Shown piece by piece: positions 25,011 through 33,724 of a stretch of 64,000 nt of DNA. The notes under the pieces were generated by a model. That model was not told the origin of the DNA. It ran no database searches and saw only the letters and a program-made list of their open reading frames with translations. A program made the translations under genes and the position numbers. This DNA is from Paenibacillus odorifer (GTDB lineage: Bacteria > Bacillota > Bacilli > Paenibacillales > Paenibacillaceae), in contig NZ_CP009428.1 in NCBI RefSeq assembly GCF_000758725.1, positions 2,790,001 through 2,854,000 on the forward strand, in the 5' to 3' direction. How positions within the stretch are numbered: the first letter of the stretch is position 1; every line of letters starts with the position of its first letter.

Positions 25011-26246
25011 ATGTTGAAGAGCTTGAAGGGGAAGACTATTTTACTTGGGATCACAGGAGGAATTGCTGCTTATAAAGCGGCGTCCTTGACCAGTAAGCTT
25101 GTCCAAAAAGGAGCCGAGGTTCATGTCATTATGACAGCTTCGGCGAAGCAGTTCATTACAGAATTAACTCTACAGTCACTATCGAAGCAACGAGTATATA
25201 GCGATACATTCCAGGAGAGAGATCCATCCTCCATTTCACATATTGATCTGGCAGATGCTGCGGATCTTGTGCTGGTAGCACCCGCAACCGCAAATATAAT
25301 TGCCAAAATGGCACACGGTATCGCCGATGATATGTTATCTACTACACTGCTTGCTACTACGGCTCCTATTATGGTTGCACCAGCTATGAATGTTCATATG
25401 TATCAGCATCCAGCTGTACTTAATAATTTGAATATTCTCGCTAGCCGAGGCATTCATTTTATTGAGCCTGGTGAAGGACTGCTGGCATGTGGATACGTTG
25501 GCAAAGGTCGGCTAGAAGAGCCAGAGGCTATTGTGAGTGTGGTTGAGAATTTTTTTGCACACCAAGCTAGCGTCGCATCCAAACCTCTTGCGGGTAAAAA
25601 AATCGTCATCACAGCGGGTGGAACGGTAGAACGGATTGATCCAGTGCGTTATATCTCCAATGATTCATCCGGTAAAATGGGCTTCGCGCTAGCACGTGCT
25701 GCACGTGCAATGGGTGCTGAGGTAACGTTGATTGCTGCGCGTACAGATGAGGCTCCTCCACAGGAACCAGAGATTTCAGTCATTCGTGTTCAATCTGCAC
25801 AGGAAATGTATGAAGCAGTTACCGCACTGTGGGACAGCTGCGACATTATGATCAAGGCGGCTGCTGTATCGGATTACCGTCCGAAGCATAGTGAGCCTTC
25901 CAAGATTAAAAAAAGCGGAGAGACGATGACGCTTGAGCTTGTGAAGACAACGGATATTCTGGAAACACTCGGTAAGACCAAAAACAAGCAGTTTTTGGTC
26001 GGCTTTGCTGCGGAAACGGGCAATACGGAATTTTATGCTAAGGACAAGCTGGTCCGCAAAAACTGCGATCTCATCGTTGCTAACAATGTAGCGGCTGCAG
26101 GAGCCGGATTTGGAGCGGATACGAATATCGTTTCGATATATGATGTGAATGGATTGGTGCTTGAATTGCCACAATTGTCGAAGGATGAGGTTGCTCGTCA
26201 TTTGCTGACGCTCGTGGCAGAGCGGATTACTGGAGCTTCATTATAA
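25011..26246 (+). CDS. coaBC: Bifunctional phosphopantothenoylcysteine decarboxylase/synthetase CoaBC
   Basis: A 411-residue two-step CoA biosynthesis enzyme. The N-terminal CoaC flavoprotein (about 1-190) has GITGGIAAYKA, the catalytic His region SSISHIDLAD, PAMNVHMY and the GLLACGYVGKGRL lid with its catalytic Cys. The C-terminal CoaB ligase (190-400) has ITAGGTVERIDPVRYISN, AAAVSDYRP and GFAAET. It joins 4'-phosphopantothenate with cysteine using CTP, then decarboxylates the product. ATG 25011 follows GGGGGGAG. The stop overlaps the priA start by one base (TAATG), so the two are translationally linked. Confidence 0.96.
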   Translation: MLKSLKGKTILLGITGGIAAYKAASLTSKLVQKGAEVHVIMTASAKQFITELTLQSLSKQRVYSDTFQERDPSSISHIDLADAADLVLVAPATANIIAKMAHGIADDMLSTTLLATTAPIMVAPAMNVHMYQHPAVLNNLNILASRGIHFIEPGEGLLACGYVGKGRLEEPEAIVSVVENFFAHQASVASKPLAGKKIVITAGGTVERIDPVRYISNDSSGKMGFALARAARAMGAEVTLIAARTDEAPPQEPEISVIRVQSAQEMYEAVTALWDSCDIMIKAAAVSDYRPKHSEPSKIKKSGETMTLELVKTTDILETLGKTKNKQFLVGFAAETGNTEFYAKDKLVRKNCDLIVANNVAAAGAGFGADTNIVSIYDVNGLVLELPQLSKDEVARHLLTLVAERITGASL

Positions 26247-28777
26247 TGGATATCGCCAAGGTCATTGTGGATGTGCCTGTACGCAGCACTGACCGGCCAT
26301 TTGATTATAGTATTCCAGAATCCCTGAAGTTATGGATTGAAGTGGGCAGTCGGGTAGCCGTTCCGTTTGGGCACCGGACAGTCCAAGGTTTTGTAGTATC
26401 TTTAGAATCAGGCGAGACCCTAGTGAGTCCTAGCCTGAAGCCTATTCAAGAAGTGTTGGATTTGCTTCCGCCTTTATCTCCTGAATTAGTTGAGCTTGCG
26501 GACTGGATGAGTAAAAGATATGCATGTAGACGAATTTCAGCACTGCAGGCGATGTTGCCCACCGCTCTAAAAGGGAAGGCAGAACGGCTGATTTCACTTG
26601 GAGATGTGCAGGAAGAGACAGCATTTCCAGAGGATGAATTGTTCCCAATGTTTGCCGACACAGGGGATGAGGAACGACTAATCACAGAATTTATTGGACG
26701 TAGTGGCGAAGTTTCCATGAAGCAGCTTACTCGTGCATTTCCTGAGGCTGCTGAGACGGTGAAGTTCATGCTGCGGCGTGGAGTACTTATAGAGAGTCAA
26801 TCCATTAAGGATAAAATGGGTAAGAAAAAGCTCAAGGCAGTCGATCTGGCGATAGGTGTCACTGCTGCCCGTGAGGCATTGAACAAATTCCCGAAAAAAT
26901 CCGCACGCCAGAAGGAAGTTCTGAGCTTTTTAGTTGATATGGAAGCTACACTCCCTATGGCCCTTAAAGAAGTTTTGTCTGCACTCCAAGTAACGGCAAG
27001 TACTGTAAAGGCCTTGGAGGAAAAAGGTTTTATCGAGATCAGTGAAATTGAAGTCTATCGCGATCCTTATCAAGGACGAGATTTTAAACCTACCACACCT
27101 CTACCGCTTACAGCGGAACAAGAGGTCGTATATACAAGAATTTCTCGAACCTTAGAGGAGCAGCTTCACGAAGTATTTCTGCTTCATGGAGTTACGGGTA
27201 GTGGTAAGACAGAGATCTATTTGCAATGTATTAAACGCTGTTTAGATCAGGGCAGACAGGCTGTTGTTCTTGTGCCAGAGATTGCTTTAACACCACAAAT
27301 GGTGGAGCGGTTTAAGGGGCGGTTCGGCAGCGGGGTCGCGGTTATGCATAGCCGGCTGTCTGTTGGTGAGCGATACGATGAGTGGCGTAAAATCCGTGAA
27401 GGAAAGGCCACAGTCGCTGTAGGCGCAAGATCGGCCGTGTTTGCTCCTTTCTCCAACCTAGGGTTGATTATTATGGATGAAGAACATGAGACCTCTTATA
27501 AACAGGAGGAGAATCCGAAATATCATGCCCGTGATGCTGCTATTCGTAGAGCAGAGCAGTGTGGGGCAGCTGTGATTCTTGGATCTGCCACGCCTTCGCT
27601 GGAAAGCTATCATGCTGCAAGATCGCAGAGTGATATTCATTTTTCACCGGTACTGCTGGAGATGCCTACCCGTGCGCTTGGAAATGAACTTCCAAAGGTG
27701 AACGTAGTAGACATGCGGGAAGAGCTTAAAGAAGGCAACCGTTCGATGTTCAGCCGAAAGCTTCATTCAGCACTGGAAGAGAGGCTGGAACGCGGAGAAC
27801 AGACGGTGCTGCTGCTTAACCGTAGAGGTTTCTCAACCTTTGTCATGTGTCGTAGCTGTGGTTACGTAGCCGGTTGTCCAGAATGTGATATCTCACTAAC
27901 GTATCATAGCCGTAGTGACAATTTGCGTTGTCATTATTGCGGACATGCTGAACCAGCACCTAAGCTTTGTCCGGAGTGTGGTAGTGAGCATATCCGGTTT
28001 TTCGGAACGGGTACACAGCGGGTGGAGGAAGAGCTTGGTAAGCTATTCCCAGGCATACGAGTGATTCGTATGGATGTGGACACAACAACAGAAAAGGGCT
28101 CGCATGAGAAGCTGCTGAACCAATTTAGAGACAAAAAAGCGGATGTTCTCCTGGGCACTCAGATGGTAGCAAAGGGACTGGATTTTCCAGATGTCACTCT
28201 TGTTGGTGTAATCACAGCAGATTCAGCTTTGAACCTGCCCGATTTTCGCGCAGCAGAGAAGACATTCCAATTGCTTACACAAGTTGCAGGCAGAGCAGGC
28301 CGGCACCAGCTTCCAGGCGAAGTGGTCGTTCAGTCCTATACGCCAGAGCATTATTCTATTATTCATGCCAGCGGACATGACTATCTCTCTTTTGTACGTG
28401 AAGAGCTGAAGCATCGCAGAGGCCTCCATTATCCGCCATATTGCAGACTCATCCTGGTCACATTGTCTCATGAACAGCTGCCGCTTCTACTGCGGATGGC
28501 AGAGAATTATGCTCTGAATCTTCAGGGAAAGGCCAGACAGCTAAGGTGGTATGGAAGTCTCGATAAGCTAACCAGCGATGTGTTAGATCTGTTGGGTCCT
28601 GTGGCATCACCTATCCCTCGATTAAAGGGTAGATATAGATTCCAGTGTATGATAAAATGGCGCGGCGCCATCGATGTGATTGGACTTGTCCGCCAAGTGG
28701 CTGAAGAGTTAGAGGATTCTGTGCGGGATACCGGTCTTCAGATCAGCATTGATGTGGATCCGCAGATGTTGATGTAA
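26246..28777 (+). CDS. priA: Primosomal helicase PriA
   Basis: An 843-residue replication-restart helicase that loads the replisome at stalled forks. The 3'-DNA-binding domain is N-terminal (about 1-105). The SF2 core has Walker A GVTGSGKTEIY (near 315-325) and DEEH (near 411). Eight cysteines in four CxxC-type pairs (CRSCGYVAGCPEC, then CHYCG and CPECG, near 535-575) form the two zinc sites. GRAGR motif VI and a C-terminal domain follow. The start overlaps coaBC by 1 bp. A candidate promoter for def lies in the last codons. Confidence 0.95.
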   Translation: MDIAKVIVDVPVRSTDRPFDYSIPESLKLWIEVGSRVAVPFGHRTVQGFVVSLESGETLVSPSLKPIQEVLDLLPPLSPELVELADWMSKRYACRRISALQAMLPTALKGKAERLISLGDVQEETAFPEDELFPMFADTGDEERLITEFIGRSGEVSMKQLTRAFPEAAETVKFMLRRGVLIESQSIKDKMGKKKLKAVDLAIGVTAAREALNKFPKKSARQKEVLSFLVDMEATLPMALKEVLSALQVTASTVKALEEKGFIEISEIEVYRDPYQGRDFKPTTPLPLTAEQEVVYTRISRTLEEQLHEVFLLHGVTGSGKTEIYLQCIKRCLDQGRQAVVLVPEIALTPQMVERFKGRFGSGVAVMHSRLSVGERYDEWRKIREGKATVAVGARSAVFAPFSNLGLIIMDEEHETSYKQEENPKYHARDAAIRRAEQCGAAVILGSATPSLESYHAARSQSDIHFSPVLLEMPTRALGNELPKVNVVDMREELKEGNRSMFSRKLHSALEERLERGEQTVLLLNRRGFSTFVMCRSCGYVAGCPECDISLTYHSRSDNLRCHYCGHAEPAPKLCPECGSEHIRFFGTGTQRVEEELGKLFPGIRVIRMDVDTTTEKGSHEKLLNQFRDKKADVLLGTQMVAKGLDFPDVTLVGVITADSALNLPDFRAAEKTFQLLTQVAGRAGRHQLPGEVVVQSYTPEHYSIIHASGHDYLSFVREELKHRRGLHYPPYCRLILVTLSHEQLPLLLRMAENYALNLQGKARQLRWYGSLDKLTSDVLDLLGPVASPIPRLKGRYRFQCMIKWRGAIDVIGLVRQVAEELEDSVRDTGLQISIDVDPQMLM

Positions 28778-28796
28778 ATCCGTATCATGTTACAAT
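28769..28796 (+). promoter_or_regulatory. Candidate promoter for def-fmt-rsmB
   Basis: TTGATG (28769-28774), a 16-bp spacer and TACAAT (28791-28796), overlapping the end of priA. Confidence 0.4.
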
Positions 28797-28862
28797 GTAA
28801 AAAAAGAGCTTTATCAATTGACTTTAAATATAGAAATGTTCAGAACGGGAAGGTGTTTTGTA

Positions 28863-29342
28863 ATGGCTATACGTTTGATCGTTAAAGAACCAGATGAAGT
28901 ATTGCACAAAAAAGCTAAAGAAGTAGCTGTAGTTACTCCTAATGTTAAAAAATTGCTGGATGATATGGCACATACGATGTATGACGCTGAAGGAGTAGGG
29001 CTGGCGGCACCCCAAGTCGGAATTTTGAAACGTCTAATTGTGGTGGATGCGGATGAAGAGCATGGATTGATCAAAATGATTAACCCTGAAATCATCAGCA
29101 TGGAAGGTGAACAGCTAGGACCAGAAGGATGTCTTAGTATTCCTGGCTTGAATGGTGATGTTCGCCGTGCGGAGACTGTAACTGTACGTGGCCTTAACCG
29201 TGAGGGAAAAGAGATTACGATAACCGGCAGTGGTTTACTTGCCCGGGCTTTTCAGCATGAGATTGACCATTTGAATGGAGTTCTATTTACAGATATCGCT
29301 GAAAAAGTATACGAGATGACTGCTAACGAGACTGAGGAGTGA
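28863..29342 (+). CDS. def: Peptide deformylase
   Basis: A 159-residue metalloenzyme removing the N-formyl group from nascent proteins. All three deformylase motifs are present: GVGLAAPQ (about 44-51), EGCLS (about 88-92, metal Cys) and HEIDHLNG (about 130-137, metal His and catalytic Glu). The compact form and length fit the type 1 enzyme. ATG 28863 follows GAAGGTG; the open frame extends to 28818 without a site. fmt follows after 5 bp, so the formylation and deformylation genes share an operon. Confidence 0.96.
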   Translation: MAIRLIVKEPDEVLHKKAKEVAVVTPNVKKLLDDMAHTMYDAEGVGLAAPQVGILKRLIVVDADEEHGLIKMINPEIISMEGEQLGPEGCLSIPGLNGDVRRAETVTVRGLNREGKEITITGSGLLARAFQHEIDHLNGVLFTDIAEKVYEMTANETEE

Positions 29343-29347
29343 GGAAT

Positions 29348-30283
29348 ATGAAGATTGTATTCATGGGAACTCCAGCTTTTGCGGTGCCAAGCTTGCAAAT
29401 GCTGGTAGATGAAGGCTATGAAGTTGTAGCTGTCATCACCCAACCAGATCGTCCGCAGGGGAGAAAAAAGATCTTGGCTCCTTCACCAGTTAAGGAAGCC
29501 GCATTAGCTCTCGGATTACCTGTGCTTCAGCCAGAACGCATGCGTCGTCCTGAGGCAGTCGCCGAGCTGGCAGCATATGAGCCGGATTTGATCGTCACGG
29601 CTGCTTATGGTCAAATTTTGCCTAAAGCTGTGTTGGACTTACCGCGGAATGGTTGTGTGAATGTACACGGTTCGTTGCTTCCTAAATATCGGGGAGGTGC
29701 TCCGATTCAGCGCAGTATCATCAATGGTGAGAAAGTGACCGGCGTTACTTTGATGTATATGGCTGAGGGGCTGGATACCGGTGACATGATCTCTCGTGTC
29801 GAAGTGGCTATTGAGGATGGGGATACCTCTGGAACTCTTTTTGAGAAGCTGAGCCTGGCTGGACGAGATCTGTTAAAGTCTGAAATGCCACGTTTAGTAA
29901 GCGGAAAAGTTCAAGCTGTTCAGCAAGACGATAGTGAGGCAACTTATGCCCCTAACCTTAATCGCGAGGATGAACGCTTGGATTGGAACGCTAGCTCACG
30001 TGACAACTATAATCGAATTCGTGGATTAGTTCCTTTTTCCGGCGCATTTACGCTCTGGAATGGTGAGACCTTTAAAGCTTGGGCTTCTAAGCTGCCTGAA
30101 GCGCAGAAAGCAAGTGATAGTGCTCCAGGAACGGTGCTTTCTGTAACTGAACGAGGTGTCGAAGTGAAGACAGGTGACGGAAGTCTGCTGCTGACAACGG
30201 TTCAACCTGCTGGCAAAAAAGCAATGAGTGCGGCCGATTTTAGCCGTGGTGCTGTTATGAAGCCAGGGACGGTGTTAGGTTGA
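29348..30283 (+). CDS. fmt: Methionyl-tRNA formyltransferase
   Basis: A 311-residue enzyme that formylates initiator Met-tRNA using 10-formyl-THF. N-terminal formyltransferase fold with MGTPAFAVPSL, the folate site and catalytic Asn/His in NVHGSLLPKYRGGAPIQ, and GVTLMYMAEGLDTGDM; the C-terminal tRNA-binding domain begins near 205. ATG 29348 has GAGGAGTGAGG upstream; a GTG at 29339 is closer to the def stop but poorer. Its TGA is overlapped by the TTG of rsmB (TTGA). Confidence 0.96.
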   Translation: MKIVFMGTPAFAVPSLQMLVDEGYEVVAVITQPDRPQGRKKILAPSPVKEAALALGLPVLQPERMRRPEAVAELAAYEPDLIVTAAYGQILPKAVLDLPRNGCVNVHGSLLPKYRGGAPIQRSIINGEKVTGVTLMYMAEGLDTGDMISRVEVAIEDGDTSGTLFEKLSLAGRDLLKSEMPRLVSGKVQAVQQDDSEATYAPNLNREDERLDWNASSRDNYNRIRGLVPFSGAFTLWNGETFKAWASKLPEAQKASDSAPGTVLSVTERGVEVKTGDGSLLLTTVQPAGKKAMSAADFSRGAVMKPGTVLG

Positions 30284-31752
30284 GCGGCGGTGGAAATGGT
30301 GTTGGCCGATCAGCAGTAAATCCTAGCGCTGGTAAGAGACAGGGGAATAACTCTAAAGCAGTTGGCAACAACGGCAGAGCTGGCAACAAGGGTAAGGTTA
30401 CCCCTGCTTCTGCCCGGGAAATCGCGCTTGATATAATGGTTAAAGTTGAGCAGCAAGGTGCATATAGCAATTTGCTGCTCAACAGCAGTCTACAGAAGGC
30501 AACGCTTAGCAGAGAAGATGCCGGACTGGTCACAGAACTTGTCTATGGCTCTATTTCGCGGATGAACACCCTGGATTATGTGCTTGAAGGATTTGTTAGT
30601 AAAGGGATAGCCAAACTACAGCCATGGGTCCGTAATTTACTGCGGTTTAGTTTATATCAAATTATGTATCTCGATCGTATACCGTCCCATGCAGCTGTAA
30701 ATGAGGCTGTTAATATAGCGAAGAAAAAAGGCCACCAGGGAATCTCAGGGATGGTTAACGGCGTGCTGCGCAGTGTATTGCGTGCTGGTGATCTGCCAGT
30801 TCTGCCTGAGGGGCTAAGTCAAGCGCAGCGGATATCGATATTATATTCACATCCGTTGTGGTTAGTGGAACGTTGGATTACCGAGTACGGTGTCGACACG
30901 GCGGAAGCGATTTGTGCATCTAATAATGAGCCGCCTGCGGTCAGCGTACGTGTGAATACAACGATGATCAGTCGTGAAGCTCTGCTGAACCAGATGATTG
31001 AACAAGGTCTGCAAGCTTCAGCATCTGAGGTTAGTCCTTATGGCATTGTTGTGAAAGGCGGCGGAAACCTGGCGCTCACCTCCTGGTATCGTGATGGATA
31101 TCTCTCCGTTCAGGATGAGAGTTCTATGCTAGTAGCTGAAGCGGTAGCTCCGGAGCCTGGCATGAGGGTGCTTGACTGCTGCGCTGCTCCTGGGGGCAAA
31201 ACAGCACATATGGGCGAGCTCATGAAAGATGAAGGATCGATTTACGCTAATGATCTGCATTTGCATAAAGCGAAATTGATCTCAGATCAAGCAGAACGTT
31301 TAGGTCTTGATTGTGTATCTACAGGTAGTGCAGACGCGCTGGAGCTGGAGCAAACGTTAGAGCATCAATCCTTTGATAGAATTCTTCTCGACGCACCTTG
31401 CTCTGGACTCGGCGTAATTCGCCGTAAGCCAGACCTCAAATGGCGTAAGCAGCCGGAAGATGTGGCTAGTGTAGCATCATTGCAGCGGGAGTTGCTGCAG
31501 TCGGTCTCTAAACTGTTGAAACCGGGTGGCATTCTGGTATATAGTACCTGTACGACTGAACAAGCGGAAAATAGTGAAGTAGTAGCTGACTTTTTGAAGC
31601 AGAATCCTGATTTCACCGCAGTGACCTTTGCTTCACCGTTGTGGGACAGGCTGGAGGGTACCGCGCTGGCTGAGGGTGATGGAATTCAACTGCTGCCCCA
31701 TCATTATGGGAGCGACGGGTTCTATATTTCCAAGCTCCAGAGAGTCTTGTAA
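30280..31752 (+). CDS. rsmB: 16S rRNA m5C967 methyltransferase RsmB (Sun)
   Basis: A 490-residue SAM-dependent rRNA cytosine methyltransferase. After an unusual Gly/Asn/Lys-rich low-complexity head (1-40), an NusB-like domain (about 43-170) precedes the Rossmann methyltransferase with CCAAPGGKT (near 305), DAPCSGLGVIRRKPDLKW and the nucleophilic Cys424 in YSTCT. The TTG start at 30280 overlaps the fmt stop and gives the low-complexity head; a later start before the NusB-like part cannot be excluded. A terminator follows. Confidence 0.93.
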   Translation: MSGGGNGVGRSAVNPSAGKRQGNNSKAVGNNGRAGNKGKVTPASAREIALDIMVKVEQQGAYSNLLLNSSLQKATLSREDAGLVTELVYGSISRMNTLDYVLEGFVSKGIAKLQPWVRNLLRFSLYQIMYLDRIPSHAAVNEAVNIAKKKGHQGISGMVNGVLRSVLRAGDLPVLPEGLSQAQRISILYSHPLWLVERWITEYGVDTAEAICASNNEPPAVSVRVNTTMISREALLNQMIEQGLQASASEVSPYGIVVKGGGNLALTSWYRDGYLSVQDESSMLVAEAVAPEPGMRVLDCCAAPGGKTAHMGELMKDEGSIYANDLHLHKAKLISDQAERLGLDCVSTGSADALELEQTLEHQSFDRILLDAPCSGLGVIRRKPDLKWRKQPEDVASVASLQRELLQSVSKLLKPGGILVYSTCTTEQAENSEVVADFLKQNPDFTAVTFASPLWDRLEGTALAEGDGIQLLPHHYGSDGFYISKLQRVL

Positions 31753-31785
31753 TATAGCAAATTTTCTGACAATTGTAGTATCCTC

Positions 31786-31820
31786 CGCCCGCCGGGCTAC
31801 CGTACGGCGGGCGTTTTCTT
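31786..31820 (+). terminator. Rho-independent terminator after rsmB
   Basis: CGCCCGCCG (31786-31794) pairs perfectly with CGGCGGGCG (31805-31813), followed by TTTTCTTTT. Confidence 0.92.
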
Positions 31821-31848
31821 TTACCGTCTCTGAAATTTGTGTTAAAAT
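31820..31848 (+). promoter_or_regulatory. Candidate promoter for rlmN-prpC-prkC
   Basis: TTTACC (31820-31825), a 17-bp spacer and TAAAAT (31843-31848), immediately after the rsmB terminator. Confidence 0.45.
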
Positions 31849-31903
31849 AGGAAGAATGAGAAATAATACGCATATCCTTATGAAAGAACAGGTGTAGATA
31901 ATA

Positions 31904-32944
31904 ATGAAACCTTTAATATATGATTTTTCTTTAGAAGAGTTACAACAGTGGGCGAAAGACAATGGTGAGCCTGCTTTTCGTGGTGGACAAATTTTTGATT
32001 GGCTGTATGTAAAACGTGTGAATGACTTCGAAGCAATGAGCAATTTGTCCAAAGGGCTTCGCCAGAAGCTGAATGAACAATTCTCTATTGCAGCACTAAC
32101 TGAAATTACTAAAATGGAATCTAAAGATGGAACTGTAAAATTCCTGTTTGGATTGCATGACGATCATGCTATCGAAACAGTTATCATGAAACATAATTAT
32201 GGCAATAGCGTTTGCGTAACAACCCAAGTAGGATGCCGAATCGGCTGTACTTTCTGTGCTTCCACACTCGGTGGATTAAAACGGGATTTGACAGCGGGAG
32301 AAATTGTAGCTCAGGTTGTACGTTCCCAACAAATCCTGGATGCGCGCGGCGAACGTGTCAGCAGCATTGTTATCATGGGTACTGGTGAACCGTTTGAGAA
32401 CTATGATGCAACAATGAGATTCCTGCGTCTTATGATTCATGAGAAGGGCTTAAATATCGGACAACGGCATATTACTGTTTCCACCAGCGGTATTGTACCG
32501 AGCATTTATAAATTTGCAGAAGAAGATACCCAGATTAATCTGGCGATTTCGATTCATGCGCCTAACGACGCCTTGCGTTCAAAGCTAATGCCTGTTAACC
32601 GCCGTTTTCCGTTTGATGATGTAATTGAATCATTGCGTTATTATCAAGCTAAGACGGGACGACGTGTCAGCTTTGAATATGCCTTGATCGGCGGGGTAAA
32701 TGACCAACCGGAGCATGCTGAGGAATTGGCTGGGGTGCTTAAGAGCATGCTGTGCCACGTCAATTTGATTCCGGTAAACCATGTGCCTGAGCGAAAATAT
32801 GTACGTACTTCACGCAATGATATCTTTGAGTTTCAACGTATTTTGGCTGATAACGGGGTGAATGTTACTATTCGCCGTGAGCAAGGCCATGATATCGCGG
32901 CCGCATGCGGACAGCTGCGTGCCAAACATATGGAGTTGGGGTGA
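31904..32944 (+). CDS. rlmN: Dual-specificity 23S rRNA/tRNA adenine C2 methyltransferase RlmN
   Basis: A 346-residue radical-SAM enzyme methylating C2 of A2503 in 23S rRNA and A37 in some tRNAs. The cluster-binding CxxxCxxC is Cys111, Cys115 and Cys118 ([12 protein letters not shown]). The N-terminal helix-hairpin domain has [11 protein letters not shown], and the mechanistic Cys lies near the C-terminus in [18 protein letters not shown] and the [11 protein letters not shown] segment are typical. ATG 31904 follows CAGGTG. prpC begins 6 bp after its stop, as in B. subtilis (yloN-prpC). Confidence 0.96.
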   Translation: MKPLIYDFSLEELQQWAKDNGEPAFRGGQIFDWLYVKRVNDFEAMSNLSKGLRQKLNEQFSIAALTEITKMESKDGTVKFLFGLHDDHAIETVIMKHNYGNSVCVTTQVGCRIGCTFCASTLGGLKRDLTAGEIVAQVVRSQQILDARGERVSSIVIMGTGEPFENYDATMRFLRLMIHEKGLNIGQRHITVSTSGIVPSIYKFAEEDTQINLAISIHAPNDALRSKLMPVNRRFPFDDVIESLRYYQAKTGRRVSFEYALIGGVNDQPEHAEELAGVLKSMLCHVNLIPVNHVPERKYVRTSRNDIFEFQRILADNGVNVTIRREQGHDIAAACGQLRAKHMELG

Positions 32945-32950
32945 GGATAT

Positions 32951-33724
32951 TTGATCAGAACAGTTCATGCCAGCGATATTGGCCGAGTGCGCGCTGTCAA
33001 TGAGGATTCGGTCTGGATCGGCGCGACGCGCCACGGTTATACACTCGGTATTATTGCCGATGGGATGGGTGGACATCAGGCTGGTGAAACCGCAAGCAGG
33101 CTCGCTTTGGAGACAATGAGGAATAACCTAGACGGGTTAGAGTCTGGCCTTCAAGACGAAGCTCTGCGTGATGCGTTGTCAGCTGCTATTTTGGAAGCTA
33201 ACAGCACTGTGTTCAGGGAGGCTTCCGGTGACGATAAGTATCATAATATGGGTACTACTGTCGTTGCTGTTCTTTTGAATGGATCAAACGGATATATTGG
33301 CCATATCGGAGACAGCAGAGCCTATTTAATAAAAGACAGTGCGGCAGTTCAACTAACCGAGGATCATACGCTAGTCAATGAGCTGTTCAAGAACGGTCAG
33401 ATCAGTGTGGAGGAATTGGATAATCATCCGCGTCGTAATGTGCTGACGAGGGCACTTGGAACAGATGCTGAGGTTGAAGTTGATATGGCGCCTATAGCTC
33501 TGCTACCTGGGGAAATTTTGCTTCTATGCAGCGATGGTTTAAGCAACTTTGTCACAAATGAGCATTTAGGCAAAGTAGCAGGTATACATGAGATATCGTT
33601 AGAGGAAAGAGCGGACCGTTTACTTCAGCTGGCACTGCTCGCCGGCGGTGGCGATAATATTAGCGTCGCTTTGTTAGAACATCATGGAGAGGCCGCTGTG
33701 CCCGAAACAAAGGAGTGGGATTGA
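32951..33724 (+). CDS. prpC: PP2C-type Ser/Thr phosphatase PrpC (Stp)
   Basis: A 257-residue metal-dependent phosphatase that counteracts the PrkC kinase. PP2C motifs with metal aspartates are visible: NEDS (near 18), DGMGGHQAGE, GDSRAYL, SDGLSNFV and GGDNIS near the end. TTG 32951 follows GGGGTGAGG. Its TGA overlaps the ATG of prkC (ATGA/TGATGA arrangement), so phosphatase and kinase are translated together. Confidence 0.95.
   Translation: MIRTVHASDIGRVRAVNEDSVWIGATRHGYTLGIIADGMGGHQAGETASRLALETMRNNLDGLESGLQDEALRDALSAAILEANSTVFREASGDDKYHNMGTTVVAVLLNGSNGYIGHIGDSRAYLIKDSAAVQLTEDHTLVNELFKNGQISVEELDNHPRRNVLTRALGTDAEVEVDMAPIALLPGEILLLCSDGLSNFVTNEHLGKVAGIHEISLEERADRLLQLALLAGGGDNISVALLEHHGEAAVPETKEWD

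Noticed and set aside
31628..31897. 89-codon frame after rsmB
   Set aside because: It overlaps the end of rsmB in another frame and reads through its terminator.
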